Notes: generated by a model not told the origin, from the sequence alone. Counted from the stretch's first letter, positions 18,045-26,945 are shown. The stretch is 64,000 nt of DNA from Mesorhizobium loti (GCF_003148495.1 NZ_QGGH01000002.1:434001-498000), one strand, 5' to 3'. Program-made: numbers and translations.

Positions 18045-18713
18045 ATGGCAAAGGGCACAGACGACACCATCGCGGTGCGCATCAGCAAGGTGCTGGCGGA
18101 CCGCATCATCTCGGGCGCGATCGAGCCGGGGGCCAGGCTTCGGCAGGATCATATCGCCGAGGAATTCCACACCAGTCATGTTCCCGTGCGCGAGGCCTTT
18201 CGCCGCCTCGAGGCGCAAGGGCTGGCCATCGGTGAGCCGCGCCGTGGTGTGCGTGTGGCGTCTTTCGATCTGGGCGAGGTCAAGGAGGTCGCCGAAATGC
18301 GGGCGGCGCTCGAAGTGCTGGCGCTGCGCCACGCGGCGCCACACCTGACATCTGCCATTCTCGATCTCGCCGAAGAGGCAACCAAGGCCGGCGACAAGTC
18401 CCGCGACGTCAGGTCATGGGAGGAAGCCAATCGCGCCTTCCACCGGCTGATCCTGGCGCCATGCGGCATGCCGCGCCTGCTCGCCACCATCGACGATCTG
18501 CACGCGGCGAGTGCCCGCTTCCTGTTTGCGGCATGGCGCTCGGAGTGGGAGACACCCACCGATCAGGATCATCGCGCGATACTCACCGCCTTGCGGCAGG
18601 GGAACACCGAATCGGCGGCCGTGACGCTGGGGCGGCATGTCCAGTGGATTGGCCGCAAGCCGGTCAGGACGGCCTCCGGGACGACGCGCGAAGCCTTTGC
18701 CATCGTCGGCTAG
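18045..18713 (+). CDS. bioR: GntR-family biotin regulator BioR
   Basis: A 222-residue GntR/FadR-type repressor. The N-terminal winged helix (residues 10-70) contains RIISGAIEPGARL and VPVREAFRRLEAQGL. A C-terminal all-helical FCD ligand domain follows, with His and Asp residues (HRLIL; DQDHRAIL). In several alphaproteobacteria BioR replaces BirA's DNA-binding role and controls biotin synthesis or uptake through TTATCTATAA sites. Here identical boxes precede both this gene and bioY, so the assignment is strong. No Shine-Dalgarno is present; see findings. Confidence 0.92.
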   Translation: MAKGTDDTIAVRISKVLADRIISGAIEPGARLRQDHIAEEFHTSHVPVREAFRRLEAQGLAIGEPRRGVRVASFDLGEVKEVAEMRAALEVLALRHAAPHLTSAILDLAEEATKAGDKSRDVRSWEEANRAFHRLILAPCGMPRLLATIDDLHAASARFLFAAWRSEWETPTDQDHRAILTALRQGNTESAAVTLGRHVQWIGRKPVRTASGTTREAFAIVG

Positions 18714-18786
18714 GACGACCCTTTGCACAGCCAGGGCTTGCTATCTCACCGGAATTGTGGATTCGATAATAGATCGAAAACAGAAA

Positions 18787-18796
18787 TTATCTATAA
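18787..18796 (+). promoter_or_regulatory. BioR operator upstream of bioY
   Basis: A second exact TTATCTATAA, 25 bases before the bioY ATG. A weaker, partial copy (ATAATAGAT) lies about 20 bases further upstream. It is expected to repress bioY when biotin is plentiful. Confidence 0.87.
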
Positions 18797-18821
18797 TTTG
18801 CAACCGATCGAAGGAATCCCA

Positions 18822-19427
18822 ATGGCAGACATCGCATTCTTGTCCAGCAAGCCCTCGTTCAGCCCGCTCCGGCTCCAGGATCGCTCCCTCGGCTGGCAGG
18901 CCGGAGCTGTCGTGCTCGGCACGCTGTTCCTGGCACTGTCGTCCTACATCGAAGTGCCAATGGTGCCGGTTCCAGTGACCATGCAGACCTTCGCCGTGAC
19001 CTTGATCGGCGCGCTCTATGGCTGGCGGCTTGGCGCTGTGACCATCGCCGCTTGGCTGGTCGAAGGCGCGGTGGGCTTTCCAGTCCTGGCCGGAGGCTCC
19101 GCCGGCGTACAGCATTTCGTCGGGCCGACGGGCGGCTATCTCTTCGCCTTCCCGATCACCGGCGCGCTTGTCGGCTGGCTGGCCGAACGCGGCTGGAACG
19201 GCAACAGGGTGGTGCTCGCCTTCGCCGCCATGCTGCTCGGCAACCTTGCCTGCCTGGTTCTCGGCACCATGTGGCTCGCTGTCATGATCGGCACTGAGAA
19301 GGCCATCACCTTCGGCTTCCTGCCTTTTCTCGTCGGCGGGTTGCTCAAGTCGGCGCTGGGTGCTGCGACACTCAAGCTGTTTTCGGGCTACAAACCCGAG
19401 CCGACCGACCTCAGGCCACAAGAATAA
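18822..19427 (+). CDS. bioY: Biotin transporter S component BioY
   Basis: A 201-residue membrane protein with six predicted helices. BioY signatures include IEVPMVPVPVTMQTFAV near the N-terminus, AGGSAGVQHFVGPTGGYLFAF in the middle and GFLPFLVGGLLKSALGA at the end. BioY binds biotin in ECF-type transport; in many rhizobia it is accompanied by BioMN, but no ATPase gene is present here, so it either works alone or shares modules. It is preceded by a BioR box and AAGGA, and abuts the next gene (TAA then ATG). Confidence 0.95.
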   Translation: MADIAFLSSKPSFSPLRLQDRSLGWQAGAVVLGTLFLALSSYIEVPMVPVPVTMQTFAVTLIGALYGWRLGAVTIAAWLVEGAVGFPVLAGGSAGVQHFVGPTGGYLFAFPITGALVGWLAERGWNGNRVVLAFAAMLLGNLACLVLGTMWLAVMIGTEKAITFGFLPFLVGGLLKSALGAATLKLFSGYKPEPTDLRPQE

Positions 19428-19871
19428 ATGACGATCAGGCTACGCGCCCATCACCTCCTTTGCCTGCTCACCTATGTGGGCAAGGGATACAGCCCCGCCT
19501 TCACCGCCAATTATGATCGCGTCGCGGAGCGCCTGAGCCGGGGCGAGGACGTCCTCCTCGTTTCCGGCCCCGACGATGTCTGCGCTCCCTTGCTCGACGA
19601 GCCGGAACCGCATTGTCTCAACGAGAGCGTCGTCGAGCGGGACCGGCTCGCTGCACAGGACGTGGAGGAATTGCTGGCGCAATCAATCCGCGTCGGCGCC
19701 AGTCTCGATCTCGATGCGGCAATCCTGGCTCGGATGCGGCAGGCGTTTTCGGCGGGCCGCGTGCGCAAGGCTTGCGGCAGCTGTGAGTGGAATGAGCTGT
19801 GCAGCACGATAGCGGCCGGCGGATATAGCGACACGCTGGTGCACCGGTCCGCCTCGCCAGGCAAGGGCTGA
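19428..19871 (+). CDS. DUF1284 domain protein, cotranscribed with bioY
   Basis: The 147-residue protein begins with the family hallmark RLRAHHLLCLLTYVGKGYS (His-His-Leu-Leu-Cys). Further cysteines lie at DDVCAPL and EPHCLNE, and a closing CGSCEWNELC. Clustered Cys and His residues suggest binding of zinc or an iron-sulfur cluster. The start codon directly follows the bioY stop, so it must share the BioR-controlled transcript. The role is unknown; regulon membership hints at biotin or iron-sulfur metabolism, since biotin synthase is an Fe-S enzyme. Confidence 0.85.
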   Translation: MTIRLRAHHLLCLLTYVGKGYSPAFTANYDRVAERLSRGEDVLLVSGPDDVCAPLLDEPEPHCLNESVVERDRLAAQDVEELLAQSIRVGASLDLDAAILARMRQAFSAGRVRKACGSCEWNELCSTIAAGGYSDTLVHRSASPGKG

Positions 19872-20107
19872 TATTGGCGCTGACCTCAATGGTCGAATCT
19901 GTGATATAGTCGGCGCCGCGCAGGGCCATGGCCGAAATTCAAGATCGGAAACTGGTGCCTGTCGCCATGGTTTGTTAATCGGGTGCCCGGATTGTGAATT
20001 CGAGGCGGATTGAAGCGTGACCCCAAAAAGGCCATGCTTTGCCTGGAAAGATCGAGTCTACGCCGATCCCGCTGACGCGGAGATGGCGCCTGGCTGAAAG
20101 GGATACG

Positions 20108-21883
20108 ATGCGGCAAGGACGTGCGCGCTGGCTGACAAGGCTGGCAATTGTTACAGGCATGGCGATCTCGACTTTGCCGGCCTATGCCAAGCAAACCACC
20201 GAACCGGTCAAGATCACGTCGTTTTCGGGCGCCTATCTGGCAGCTCGGATCGCCGAAGGCGACAACGACCTCGACAGTGCCATAGCCTACTACAAGCAGG
20301 CATTGGCCTTCGACCCGAGCGACACCGGCCTGCAGCAGAGCCTGATGCTGTCGCTGATCGCGCAGGGCCGCTTCGACGAATCCCTCGTCTATGCCGACAA
20401 GCTCAAGGAAGTTCCAGATGTCGAGCGCTTTTCGCGCCTGGCACTCGCCGTTGATTCCTTCCACAAGAAGGATTTCACCAAGGCGCAGTACTGGCTCAAG
20501 CTGTCGCTGGAATCCGATCTCGACCGGCTGATCTCCGGGGTGATGTCCGGCTGGGCCCAACAGGGCGCCGGCGAGGCCTCCGATGCGATGACCTCCATCG
20601 ACAAGCTGCAGGGGCCGGATTGGTTCGGCCTGTTCAAGTCGTTCCACCGCGCGCTGATCGCCGATGCGTCCGGTATGCCCGAGAAGGCCGAAGCGATCTA
20701 CGCCGCGACCATGCAGGACACCGCCGCCGGCGGCGCCGCTCCCGAAACCTGGATGCGCAACGCCCAGGCCTACGCGTCGTTCCTGGCCCGCAAGGGCGAC
20801 AAGGCCAAGGCGCTGTCGGTGCTCGACCAGGCCGAGGCGTTTTCGCCGGGCAAGCTGGAGATCGTCGCCTTGCGCGACAGGATCGCCAAGGGCGACAAGA
20901 TTGCGCCCTTCGCTACTGGCCCGTCGGACGGTGCCTCCGAGATTTTGCTCGACCTTGCCACCGCGCTCAACCGTGGCGGCGGCGAGCCGTTCGTTCGCCT
21001 CTATCTGCAATATGCGCTTGCCCTGAAGCCTGACAGCGACGCCGCCCTGGTGCAACTCGCTGCTGTATCCGAGCAGCTGAAGGATGGCGAGGGCGCCATT
21101 GCGCTCTATCGGCGGATCCCCGCTACCTCGCCGCTGAAGGAGCTTTCGGACCTGCAGCTCGGCCTCAACCTTGCCGATCTCGACCGTCACGAAGAAGCGA
21201 TCACCCATCTGAAGGCCTTCGTCGACGCCCATCCCGACGACATGCGCGCCTATCTGGCGCTCGGCGGCGTCTATTCCTCGAAGGATGATTTCCGCTCGGC
21301 CGCCAATCTCTACGACAAGGCTGTCGATGTGCTGAAGACGCCGACTTCAGCCAACTGGAATATCTTCTACCAGCGCGGCATCGCATATGAGCGCCTGAAG
21401 GAATGGCCCAAGGCCGAGCCGAACTTCCGCAAGGCGCTGGAGCTGTTCCCCGACCAGCCGCAGGTGCTGAACTATCTCGGCTATTCCTGGGTCGACATGA
21501 ACACCAACCTCAAGGAAGGCCTGGCGATGATCCAGAAGGCCGTCGACCTCAGGCCGAGCGACGGTTACATCGTCGATTCGCTGGGTTGGGCCTATTTCCG
21601 CCTCGGCAGGTTCGATGACGCCGTGCGCGAAATGGAACGCGCCGTGTCGCTGAAGCCGGAAGATCCGGTTCTGAACGATCACCTCGGCGATGCCTACTGG
21701 CGCGTCGGCCGCAAGCTGGAAGCAACTTTCCAGTGGAACCAGGCTCGCGACCTGAAGCCGGATCCCGATGTGCTGGCCACCTTGCAGCAGAAGCTGATGA
21801 AGGGCCTGCCGCCGATCGAATCCAACACGGCGCAGGAAACCCCGAAGGTCAAGCCAGAGCCGGTGCCCGCCCCGAAGGGGTGA
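20108..21883 (+). CDS. Secreted TPR-repeat protein
   Basis: A 591-residue protein with an N-terminal signal peptide (LTRLAIVTGMAISTLPAYAK) and an almost continuous array of tetratricopeptide repeats. The clearest are AIAYYKQALAFDPSDTGLQ near the start and AMIQKAVDLRPSDGYIVDSLGWAYF and AVREMERAVSLKPEDPVLND near the end. The C-terminus is Pro/Lys-rich. A role as a scaffold in the periplasm or outer membrane is likely; partners are unknown. ATG 20108 follows AAAGGGA; a TTG at 20039 would add 23 basic residues before the signal. A terminator follows the stop. Confidence 0.85.
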   Translation: MRQGRARWLTRLAIVTGMAISTLPAYAKQTTEPVKITSFSGAYLAARIAEGDNDLDSAIAYYKQALAFDPSDTGLQQSLMLSLIAQGRFDESLVYADKLKEVPDVERFSRLALAVDSFHKKDFTKAQYWLKLSLESDLDRLISGVMSGWAQQGAGEASDAMTSIDKLQGPDWFGLFKSFHRALIADASGMPEKAEAIYAATMQDTAAGGAAPETWMRNAQAYASFLARKGDKAKALSVLDQAEAFSPGKLEIVALRDRIAKGDKIAPFATGPSDGASEILLDLATALNRGGGEPFVRLYLQYALALKPDSDAALVQLAAVSEQLKDGEGAIALYRRIPATSPLKELSDLQLGLNLADLDRHEEAITHLKAFVDAHPDDMRAYLALGGVYSSKDDFRSAANLYDKAVDVLKTPTSANWNIFYQRGIAYERLKEWPKAEPNFRKALELFPDQPQVLNYLGYSWVDMNTNLKEGLAMIQKAVDLRPSDGYIVDSLGWAYFRLGRFDDAVREMERAVSLKPEDPVLNDHLGDAYWRVGRKLEATFQWNQARDLKPDPDVLATLQQKLMKGLPPIESNTAQETPKVKPEPVPAPKG

Positions 21884-21904
21884 AGTCGACTATTTTGAAT
21901 ACGA

Positions 21905-21936
21905 ACGGGGCTCTTTTCGGAGCCCCGTTTTCGTTT
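21905..21936 (+). terminator. Rho-independent terminator after the TPR gene
   Basis: CGGGGCT (21906-21912) pairs with AGCCCCG (21921-21927) over an 8-base loop, followed by TTTTCGTTT. It lies 22 bases after the stop and also separates the convergent GNAT gene. Confidence 0.85.
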
Positions 21937-21983
21937 GGGCCACATGCGCCCGCCCAGACGCTCGCCGATTTGCGGAGACGGCC

Positions 21984-22469
21984 TCAGAACATCTTCCGAT
22001 AGACGACAAACCCGGAGCGTTCGCCGACCTTGTCATAGAGCTTCATCGCCGTGTGATTGGTTTCATGCGTCAGCCAGTACACCCGACCTGAGCCGGCGGC
22101 CCGGGCACGCTCATAGACGCCCTCGATCAGCGCCCGGCCGATGCCTTTGCCACGCGAGGTCTGTGTGGTGAAAAGGTCCTGCAGGTAGCAATTCGGTGCG
22201 ATCGACGTGGTGTTGCGATGGAAGAGATAGTGTACGAGGCCGAGAAGCTGTCCCTCGCTCTCGGCAACCAGCGCATGGACCGGCTCATAGGCATCGAAGA
22301 AACGCGACCATGTCATCTGGGTGATCTCGCCCGGCAGGGCCGTTTCACCCGAGCGGCCATAAAATGCGTTGTAGCCGTCCCACAGCGGCAGCCATTGCTC
22401 GAAATCCCGGCGCATAACGGGACGGATGACGATCGGGCTGGGCATGGCTGGACCTGTTGTCATTGACAT
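21984..22469 (-). CDS. GNAT-family N-acetyltransferase
   Basis: A 161-residue single-domain acetyltransferase. The acetyl-CoA-binding motif A is visible as TQTSRGKGIGRALIEGVYERA (R/QxxGxG/A type), preceded by NCYLQDLFT and followed by YWLTHETNHTAMKLYDKVGERSGF. It resembles small GNAT enzymes that modify amino groups of amino acids or small amines; the substrate cannot be assigned. Several in-frame ATGs lie within the first 9 codons. It is convergent with the TPR gene and divergent from glyQ. Confidence 0.87.
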   Translation of the reverse strand: MSMTTGPAMPSPIVIRPVMRRDFEQWLPLWDGYNAFYGRSGETALPGEITQMTWSRFFDAYEPVHALVAESEGQLLGLVHYLFHRNTTSIAPNCYLQDLFTTQTSRGKGIGRALIEGVYERARAAGSGRVYWLTHETNHTAMKLYDKVGERSGFVVYRKMF

Positions 22470-22646
22470 GGACGACGCATCGAACAGACCTCAGGCTGCC
22501 ATGACCGGCAATGGGCCACGCCCTCGCAATGCTTTCAACATCGTCCCGCACGCTTCCGGCGATCCGCGCCGGCGCGCCTTGCTTGACGCTTTGCCGCCGT
22601 GTCTCTAGGACGTGCCGGCAAGCTAGCCCGTGCTGTCGAGGCCACC

Positions 22647-23591
22647 ATGACGATTGAAATCCCCCCCCATATGCATCCCAGCCGCTCGTTCCAGGGGCTG
22701 ATCCTGACCTTGCACAATTACTGGGCGGCCTATGGCTGCGTCATCTTGCAGCCCTACGACATGGAGGTCGGCGCCGGCACGTTTCATCCGGCAACGACGC
22801 TGCGCGCGCTTGGGCCAAAACGCTGGAATGCCGCCTATGTCCAGCCTTCGCGCCGTCCCAAGGATGGCCGCTATGGCGAGAACCCGAACCGGCTGCAGCA
22901 TTATTACCAGTATCAGGTGATCCTGAAGCCCAACCCGCCCAACCTGCAGGAGCTCTATCTCGGTTCGCTGGCAGCGATCGGCGTCGACCCGCTGCTGCAC
23001 GACATCCGCTTTGTCGAGGACGATTGGGAAAGCCCGACACTGGGCGCCTGGGGCCTCGGCTGGGAGTGCTGGTGCGACGGCATGGAAGTGTCGCAGTTCA
23101 CCTATTTCCAGCAGGTCTGCGGCATCGAATGCGCGCCGGTGGCCGGCGAGCTGACCTACGGGCTGGAGCGGCTGGCCATGTATGTGCAGGGCGTCGACAA
23201 TGTCTACGACCTCAACTTCAACGGCCGCGAAGGCGCCGACAAGGTCACCTATGGCGATGTCTTCCTGCAGGCCGAGCAGGAATATTCGCGTCACAATTTC
23301 GAATACGCCAACACGGCGATGCTGCTGCGCCACTTCGAGGACGCCGAGGCCGAGTGCAAAGCGTTGCTCGATGCCGGCGCGCCGGCGTCTAACGACAATC
23401 TGCCGATGCATCGCATGGTTTTCCCGGCCTATGATCAGTGCATCAAGGCCAGCCATGTCTTTAACCTGCTCGACGCACGCGGTGTGATTTCGGTCACCGA
23501 ACGGCAGAGCTACATCCTGCGGGTGCGCAATCTGGCGAAGGCCTGCGGCGAGGCATTTTTGAAGACGCAGGCGGGTGGCTTGGCAGCCTGA
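22647..23591 (+). CDS. glyQ: Glycyl-tRNA synthetase alpha subunit
   Basis: GlyQ is the catalytic subunit of the bacterial alpha2beta2 glycyl-tRNA synthetase. The 314-residue protein starts near [19 protein letters not shown] and contains the expected sequences [35 protein letters not shown] and [13 protein letters not shown] of this class II enzyme. Length is normal. The partner gene glyS lies about 520 bases downstream rather than directly adjacent; the gap holds a small antisense-strand gene and a duplicated glyS start. Confidence 0.97.
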   Translation: MTIEIPPHMHPSRSFQGLILTLHNYWAAYGCVILQPYDMEVGAGTFHPATTLRALGPKRWNAAYVQPSRRPKDGRYGENPNRLQHYYQYQVILKPNPPNLQELYLGSLAAIGVDPLLHDIRFVEDDWESPTLGAWGLGWECWCDGMEVSQFTYFQQVCGIECAPVAGELTYGLERLAMYVQGVDNVYDLNFNGREGADKVTYGDVFLQAEQEYSRHNFEYANTAMLLRHFEDAEAECKALLDAGAPASNDNLPMHRMVFPAYDQCIKASHVFNLLDARGVISVTERQSYILRVRNLAKACGEAFLKTQAGGLAA

Positions 23592-23594
23592 GTT

Positions 23595-23771
23595 TCAGAC
23601 CCGTTTCATCATCTCGAAGGAAATGTTGATCGGCAGGACGTTCTGAGTGCCGGTACCGTCGATCGTGCGCAATGCCTGCCGCACGCCCGGCATCGAGAAG
23701 GCGCCATGGGCCTGCGCGGTGAAGCAGGCGCTGAGCGCGAGGATCTGTAGAAGTCTGGATGCCGTTTTCAT
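23595..23771 (-). CDS. Small secreted hypothetical protein (58 aa) in the glyQ-glyS gap
   Basis: The ORF begins with a convincing signal peptide (MKTASRLLQILALSACFTAQAHG) and leaves about 33 mature residues containing GVRQALRTIDGTGTQNVLPI. I recognise no family. It stands on the opposite strand and ends only four bases from the glyQ stop. The signal peptide is the main support; the short length and lack of context keep confidence low. The remaining gap sequence to 23996 shows no convincing gene. Confidence 0.4.
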   Translation of the reverse strand: MKTASRLLQILALSACFTAQAHGAFSMPGVRQALRTIDGTGTQNVLPINISFEMMKRV

Positions 23772-23996
23772 GGTCGTTGAGCCAATAGTTCCCTGCCTGA
23801 GCGTGGGTCGCTTCAGCGCTGCGTTCGGTTCATGGAAATCTTTGATCCAAGGACGAGCGGGATCGTCTCGTCCCGACAGGGCGGCCAAAATTTCTGGAAA
23901 TGGGCGCAAATCGGCGATCGCCGCGCGGAAAGGGTGACAGCGGCCAGCCGAGTTGCTATGCCCCGCCCGGACCATTTTGCCGCGTGAGCCCCATCC

Positions 23997-24116
23997 ATGC
24001 CTGACCTGCTTCTAGAACTCCGCTCGGAAGAGATTCCTGCCCAGCCGCGCGACCGCAGCGCCGGAGGCGCGAGGACGCGCAAACAGGAAAATGGCATGCG
24101 GGCGGAGACACTCTGA
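23997..24116 (+). CDS. 39-codon leader ORF duplicating the GlyS N-terminus
   Basis: This short ORF begins [15 protein letters not shown], identical for 15 residues to the start of GlyS, which begins 119 bases later. Eleven of the 15 codons differ, all synonymously, so the DNA copies are far less alike than the peptides. After residue 15 the two diverge; the leader continues with basic residues ([18 protein letters not shown]) and ends at TGA 24114-24116, overlapping the glyS ATG as TGATG. No strong Shine-Dalgarno precedes it. It may be a regulatory leader peptide, or a remnant of a recombination event in which a divergent glyS start was left behind. Confidence 0.55.
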   Translation: MPDLLLELRSEEIPAQPRDRSAGGARTRKQENGMRAETL

Positions 24117-24167
24117 TGCCGGATTTGTTGCTCGAACTTCGTTCCGAGGAAATCCCTGCCCGCATGC
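24094..24167 (+). promoter_or_regulatory. Inverted repeat enclosing the glyS start
   Basis: GCATGCGGGC (24094-24103) and GCCCGCATGC (24158-24167) are perfect complements. In the mRNA they would form a 10-bp GC-rich stem whose 54-base loop contains the glyS Shine-Dalgarno (GGAG 24104-24107) and ATG (24116). Ribosomes translating the leader ORF would open the left arm. Regulation is inferred. Confidence 0.4.
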
Positions 24168-26494
24168 AGCGCAAGGCGGCGGGTGATCTCAGGAAGATGC
24201 TGACCGACGGTCTGGTCGAGGCGGGACTGACCTATGAGGCGGCGCGCGAGTACTGGACGCCGCGGCGGCTGACGCTCGATATCAGGGGCCTGACCGCGCG
24301 CTCGAAGGATGTAAGCGAAGAGATCAAAGGACCTTCGACATCAGCGCCTGAACAGGCGATCCAGGGGTTCCTGCGCAAGGCCGGACTTGCTTCGATCGCC
24401 GAGGCGCATGTCCATTCCGATCCGAAGAAGGGTGACTTCTACGTCGCCCATATTTCGAAGCCGGGCAGGGCGGCCGAAAAGATTATCGCCGAGCTGGTGC
24501 CGGGCATCATCCGCAATTTTCCGTGGCCGAAATCGATGCGCTGGGGGCCGGCCTCGGCCAAGCCCGGCTCGCTGCGCTGGGTGCGGCCGCTGCAATCGAT
24601 CCTGTGCACCTTCGGCCCGGAGACCGAGGAGCCTGTCGTGGTCGATTTCGAGATCGACGGCATCCGCTCGGGCAACGTCACCTATGGCCACCGCTTCCAC
24701 GCGCCTGATGCCATTACGGTGCGCCGCTTCGACGACTATGTTTCCAAGCTGGAAGCGGCGAAGGTCGTGCTCGATGCCGACCGGCGCAAGGAGATCATCC
24801 TTGCCGACGCCCGCAATCTCGCTTTCGCCAACGGGCTCGACCTGGTTGAGGACGACGGGCTGCTGGAAGAGGTGTCCGGGCTGGTCGAATGGCCGGTCGT
24901 GCTGATGGGCGAGTTCGAGGAGGCTTTCCTGGCCATTCCGGCCGAGGTGATCCGGCTGACCATCCGCGCCAACCAGAAGTGCTTTGTCACGCGGCCGCAG
25001 GGTGTCGATGATGCGCTTTCCAACCGCTTCATCCTCACCGCCAACATCGAGGCCAAGGATGGCGGCAAGGAGATCGCCCACGGCAACGGCAAGGTGGTGC
25101 GCGCCCGTCTGTCCGACGCGCTTTATTTCTGGACGACCGATCAGGGCGATTTGCCTGATCTTGACCAGCTTGAAGCATCGGCGGAAAAATTCGGGCTCGA
25201 TCTGAAGAAACCGCTCGACCAGCGCATGGCCCGCCTCGACCATCTCGCCGTCACCTTTCACGCCAAGCTCGGCACGCAGGGCGAGCGGGTGGAGCGGATT
25301 GCTCAGCTTGCCGAGGAACTGGCGCCGATCGTCGGCGCCGATCCCGCACTGGCGCGCCGTGCGGCTGTCTTAGCCAAGGCCGATCTCACCACTGAAGTCG
25401 TCGGCGAGTTCCCCGAGCTGCAAGGCGCAATAGGGCGCAAATATGCGTTGCTGCAGGGCGAGCATGCTTCGGTCGCGGCAGCCATTGAGGAACACTACAA
25501 GCCACAAGGCCCATCCGATCGCGTACCGAGCGATCCGGTTTCGATCACCGTGGCACTTGCCGACAAGCTCGACACGCTGGCCGGCTTCTGGGCCATCGAC
25601 GAAAAGCCGACCGGGTCGAAGGACCCCTATGCTTTGCGTCGAGCGGCGCTGGGTGTGGTGAGGATCATACTGGAAAACAGGATCAGGCTTTCCCTGGGTG
25701 TCGCCATTGCAGCGACGGTGGCCTCGGCGCTCGCCGCATATGAACGGTTCGGTGAGGGGGTTGAGAGCCGTGGTGTGGTCACGATGCTCGATTCCCGCAT
25801 TCGCGAGTACAAGGGGGCAAGCCAGTTGCTGTCGGAAGCCGGCTTGATCTCCAGATTGTTGAAGGGCGGCTTGGCCAACGCAAATTCGGAAACCTTCGGC
25901 TCCGCCGATCAGGAACGAGAGTTCTTCGATGGCCAGCGTATGATGGAGTTGGAAGCATCGCTTTCGCCATTCGTTGCCGATCTCGTCGCCTTCTTCCACG
26001 ACCGCCTGAAGGTCTACCTCCGTGACCAGGGTGCACGCCACGATCTGATTGATGCGGTCATCACACCGCAGTCCGATGACCTGCTGCAGATCGTGCGCCG
26101 CGTCGAGGCGCTGGGCTCCTTCCTCGATACAGAGGACGGCAAAAACCTGCTCGCCGGCACCAAACGTGCGGCCAACATCTTGGCCGCCGAGGAGAAGAAG
26201 AAAACGGCGGTCGCCGAAACCGTTGAGCCGGCGCTGTTTCGCGAGGATACCGAGAAATTGCTGTTTGCGGCGGTGAATCAGGCTGAGAAGCAAGCCGGCG
26301 AAGCGATTCAAAACGATGACTTTTCCGGCGCCCTGTTGGCGCTTAGCGTTTTGCGTGAACCGGTTGATTCATTCTTTGAGCATGTCCTCGTAAATGACGA
26401 GGACTTGTCCGTGCGCGCCAATCGCCTGGCGCTGCTCGCCCGCATCCGCGCGGCGACCGGTCAGGTCGCGGATTTCTCGAAGATAGCTGGTTGA
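24116..26494 (+). CDS. glyS: Glycyl-tRNA synthetase beta subunit, with an enlarged middle region
   Basis: GlyS binds the tRNA for the glycyl-tRNA synthetase tetramer. The 792-residue protein has family landmarks: [53 protein letters not shown], and the C-terminal anticodon-binding part with [13 protein letters not shown] and [11 protein letters not shown]. It is longer than the roughly 690-700 residues usual for the family. The excess lies between [12 protein letters not shown] (about 520) and [14 protein letters not shown] (about 626), where related enzymes have only a short linker. GGAG is 8 bases before the ATG, which overlaps the leader ORF stop. Confidence 0.95.
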   Translation: MPDLLLELRSEEIPARMQRKAAGDLRKMLTDGLVEAGLTYEAAREYWTPRRLTLDIRGLTARSKDVSEEIKGPSTSAPEQAIQGFLRKAGLASIAEAHVHSDPKKGDFYVAHISKPGRAAEKIIAELVPGIIRNFPWPKSMRWGPASAKPGSLRWVRPLQSILCTFGPETEEPVVVDFEIDGIRSGNVTYGHRFHAPDAITVRRFDDYVSKLEAAKVVLDADRRKEIILADARNLAFANGLDLVEDDGLLEEVSGLVEWPVVLMGEFEEAFLAIPAEVIRLTIRANQKCFVTRPQGVDDALSNRFILTANIEAKDGGKEIAHGNGKVVRARLSDALYFWTTDQGDLPDLDQLEASAEKFGLDLKKPLDQRMARLDHLAVTFHAKLGTQGERVERIAQLAEELAPIVGADPALARRAAVLAKADLTTEVVGEFPELQGAIGRKYALLQGEHASVAAAIEEHYKPQGPSDRVPSDPVSITVALADKLDTLAGFWAIDEKPTGSKDPYALRRAALGVVRIILENRIRLSLGVAIAATVASALAAYERFGEGVESRGVVTMLDSRIREYKGASQLLSEAGLISRLLKGGLANANSETFGSADQEREFFDGQRMMELEASLSPFVADLVAFFHDRLKVYLRDQGARHDLIDAVITPQSDDLLQIVRRVEALGSFLDTEDGKNLLAGTKRAANILAAEEKKKTAVAETVEPALFREDTEKLLFAAVNQAEKQAGEAIQNDDFSGALLALSVLREPVDSFFEHVLVNDEDLSVRANRLALLARIRAATGQVADFSKIAG

Positions 26495-26603
26495 GAAGCT
26501 AAGAAAAAATCTTCCGGTCGGCCGTTCGAGCCGGCTTACAGTCATATGACGATGATCTCTCCGTGGCAAAAGGGACATGTTCCCCAACCCCACGGAGGCT
26601 TCC

Positions 26604-26945
26604 ATGAATTCCGATCACGAAATCGAAGTGACAGAAGAAACCCCGGCTCCCGCCGAGGCGCTTGAATCCGCTTCCGAAACCATCCTCGATCATGCCGCTG
26701 CCGCCGCGGTCGAAGCCGCTGACCTGTCGGATGACGACGAAGACGGCGACGATCAAGAAGGCGAAGAGTCCGACGGCGCCGAAGCTGCCACGCTCTCGGA
26801 TGACGACGAAGATGAAGAAGACGAAGATGAGGACGAAGACGACGCCGAGGACAGTGTGAAGGCTGAAGGCGACGACGAAAAGTCCGAAGAAGAAGCTGAA
26901 GACGGCGAGTCCGAAGAGGACGACGACAAGGAAGAAGCAGCCTGA
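26604..26945 (+). CDS. Extremely acidic low-complexity protein (113 aa)
   Basis: From ATG 26604 (preceded by GGAGG) the product begins MNSDHEIEVTEETPAP and soon becomes runs of Asp and Glu broken only by Ser, Gly and Ala (LSDDDEDGDDQEGEESDG twice in similar form). About half of all residues are acidic; there are almost no aromatic residues. It must be intrinsically disordered, with a very low isoelectric point. I know of no function: possible roles are cation binding or chaperoning of basic proteins. The coding strand is strongly purine-biased here. A terminator follows. Confidence 0.75.
   Translation: MNSDHEIEVTEETPAPAEALESASETILDHAAAAAVEAADLSDDDEDGDDQEGEESDGAEAATLSDDDEDEEDEDEDEDDAEDSVKAEGDDEKSEEEAEDGESEEDDDKEEAA

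Noticed and set aside
19886..21232. 448-codon frame antisense to the TPR gene
   Set aside because: A shadow of the TPR repeats; no signal, start site or homologous motif.
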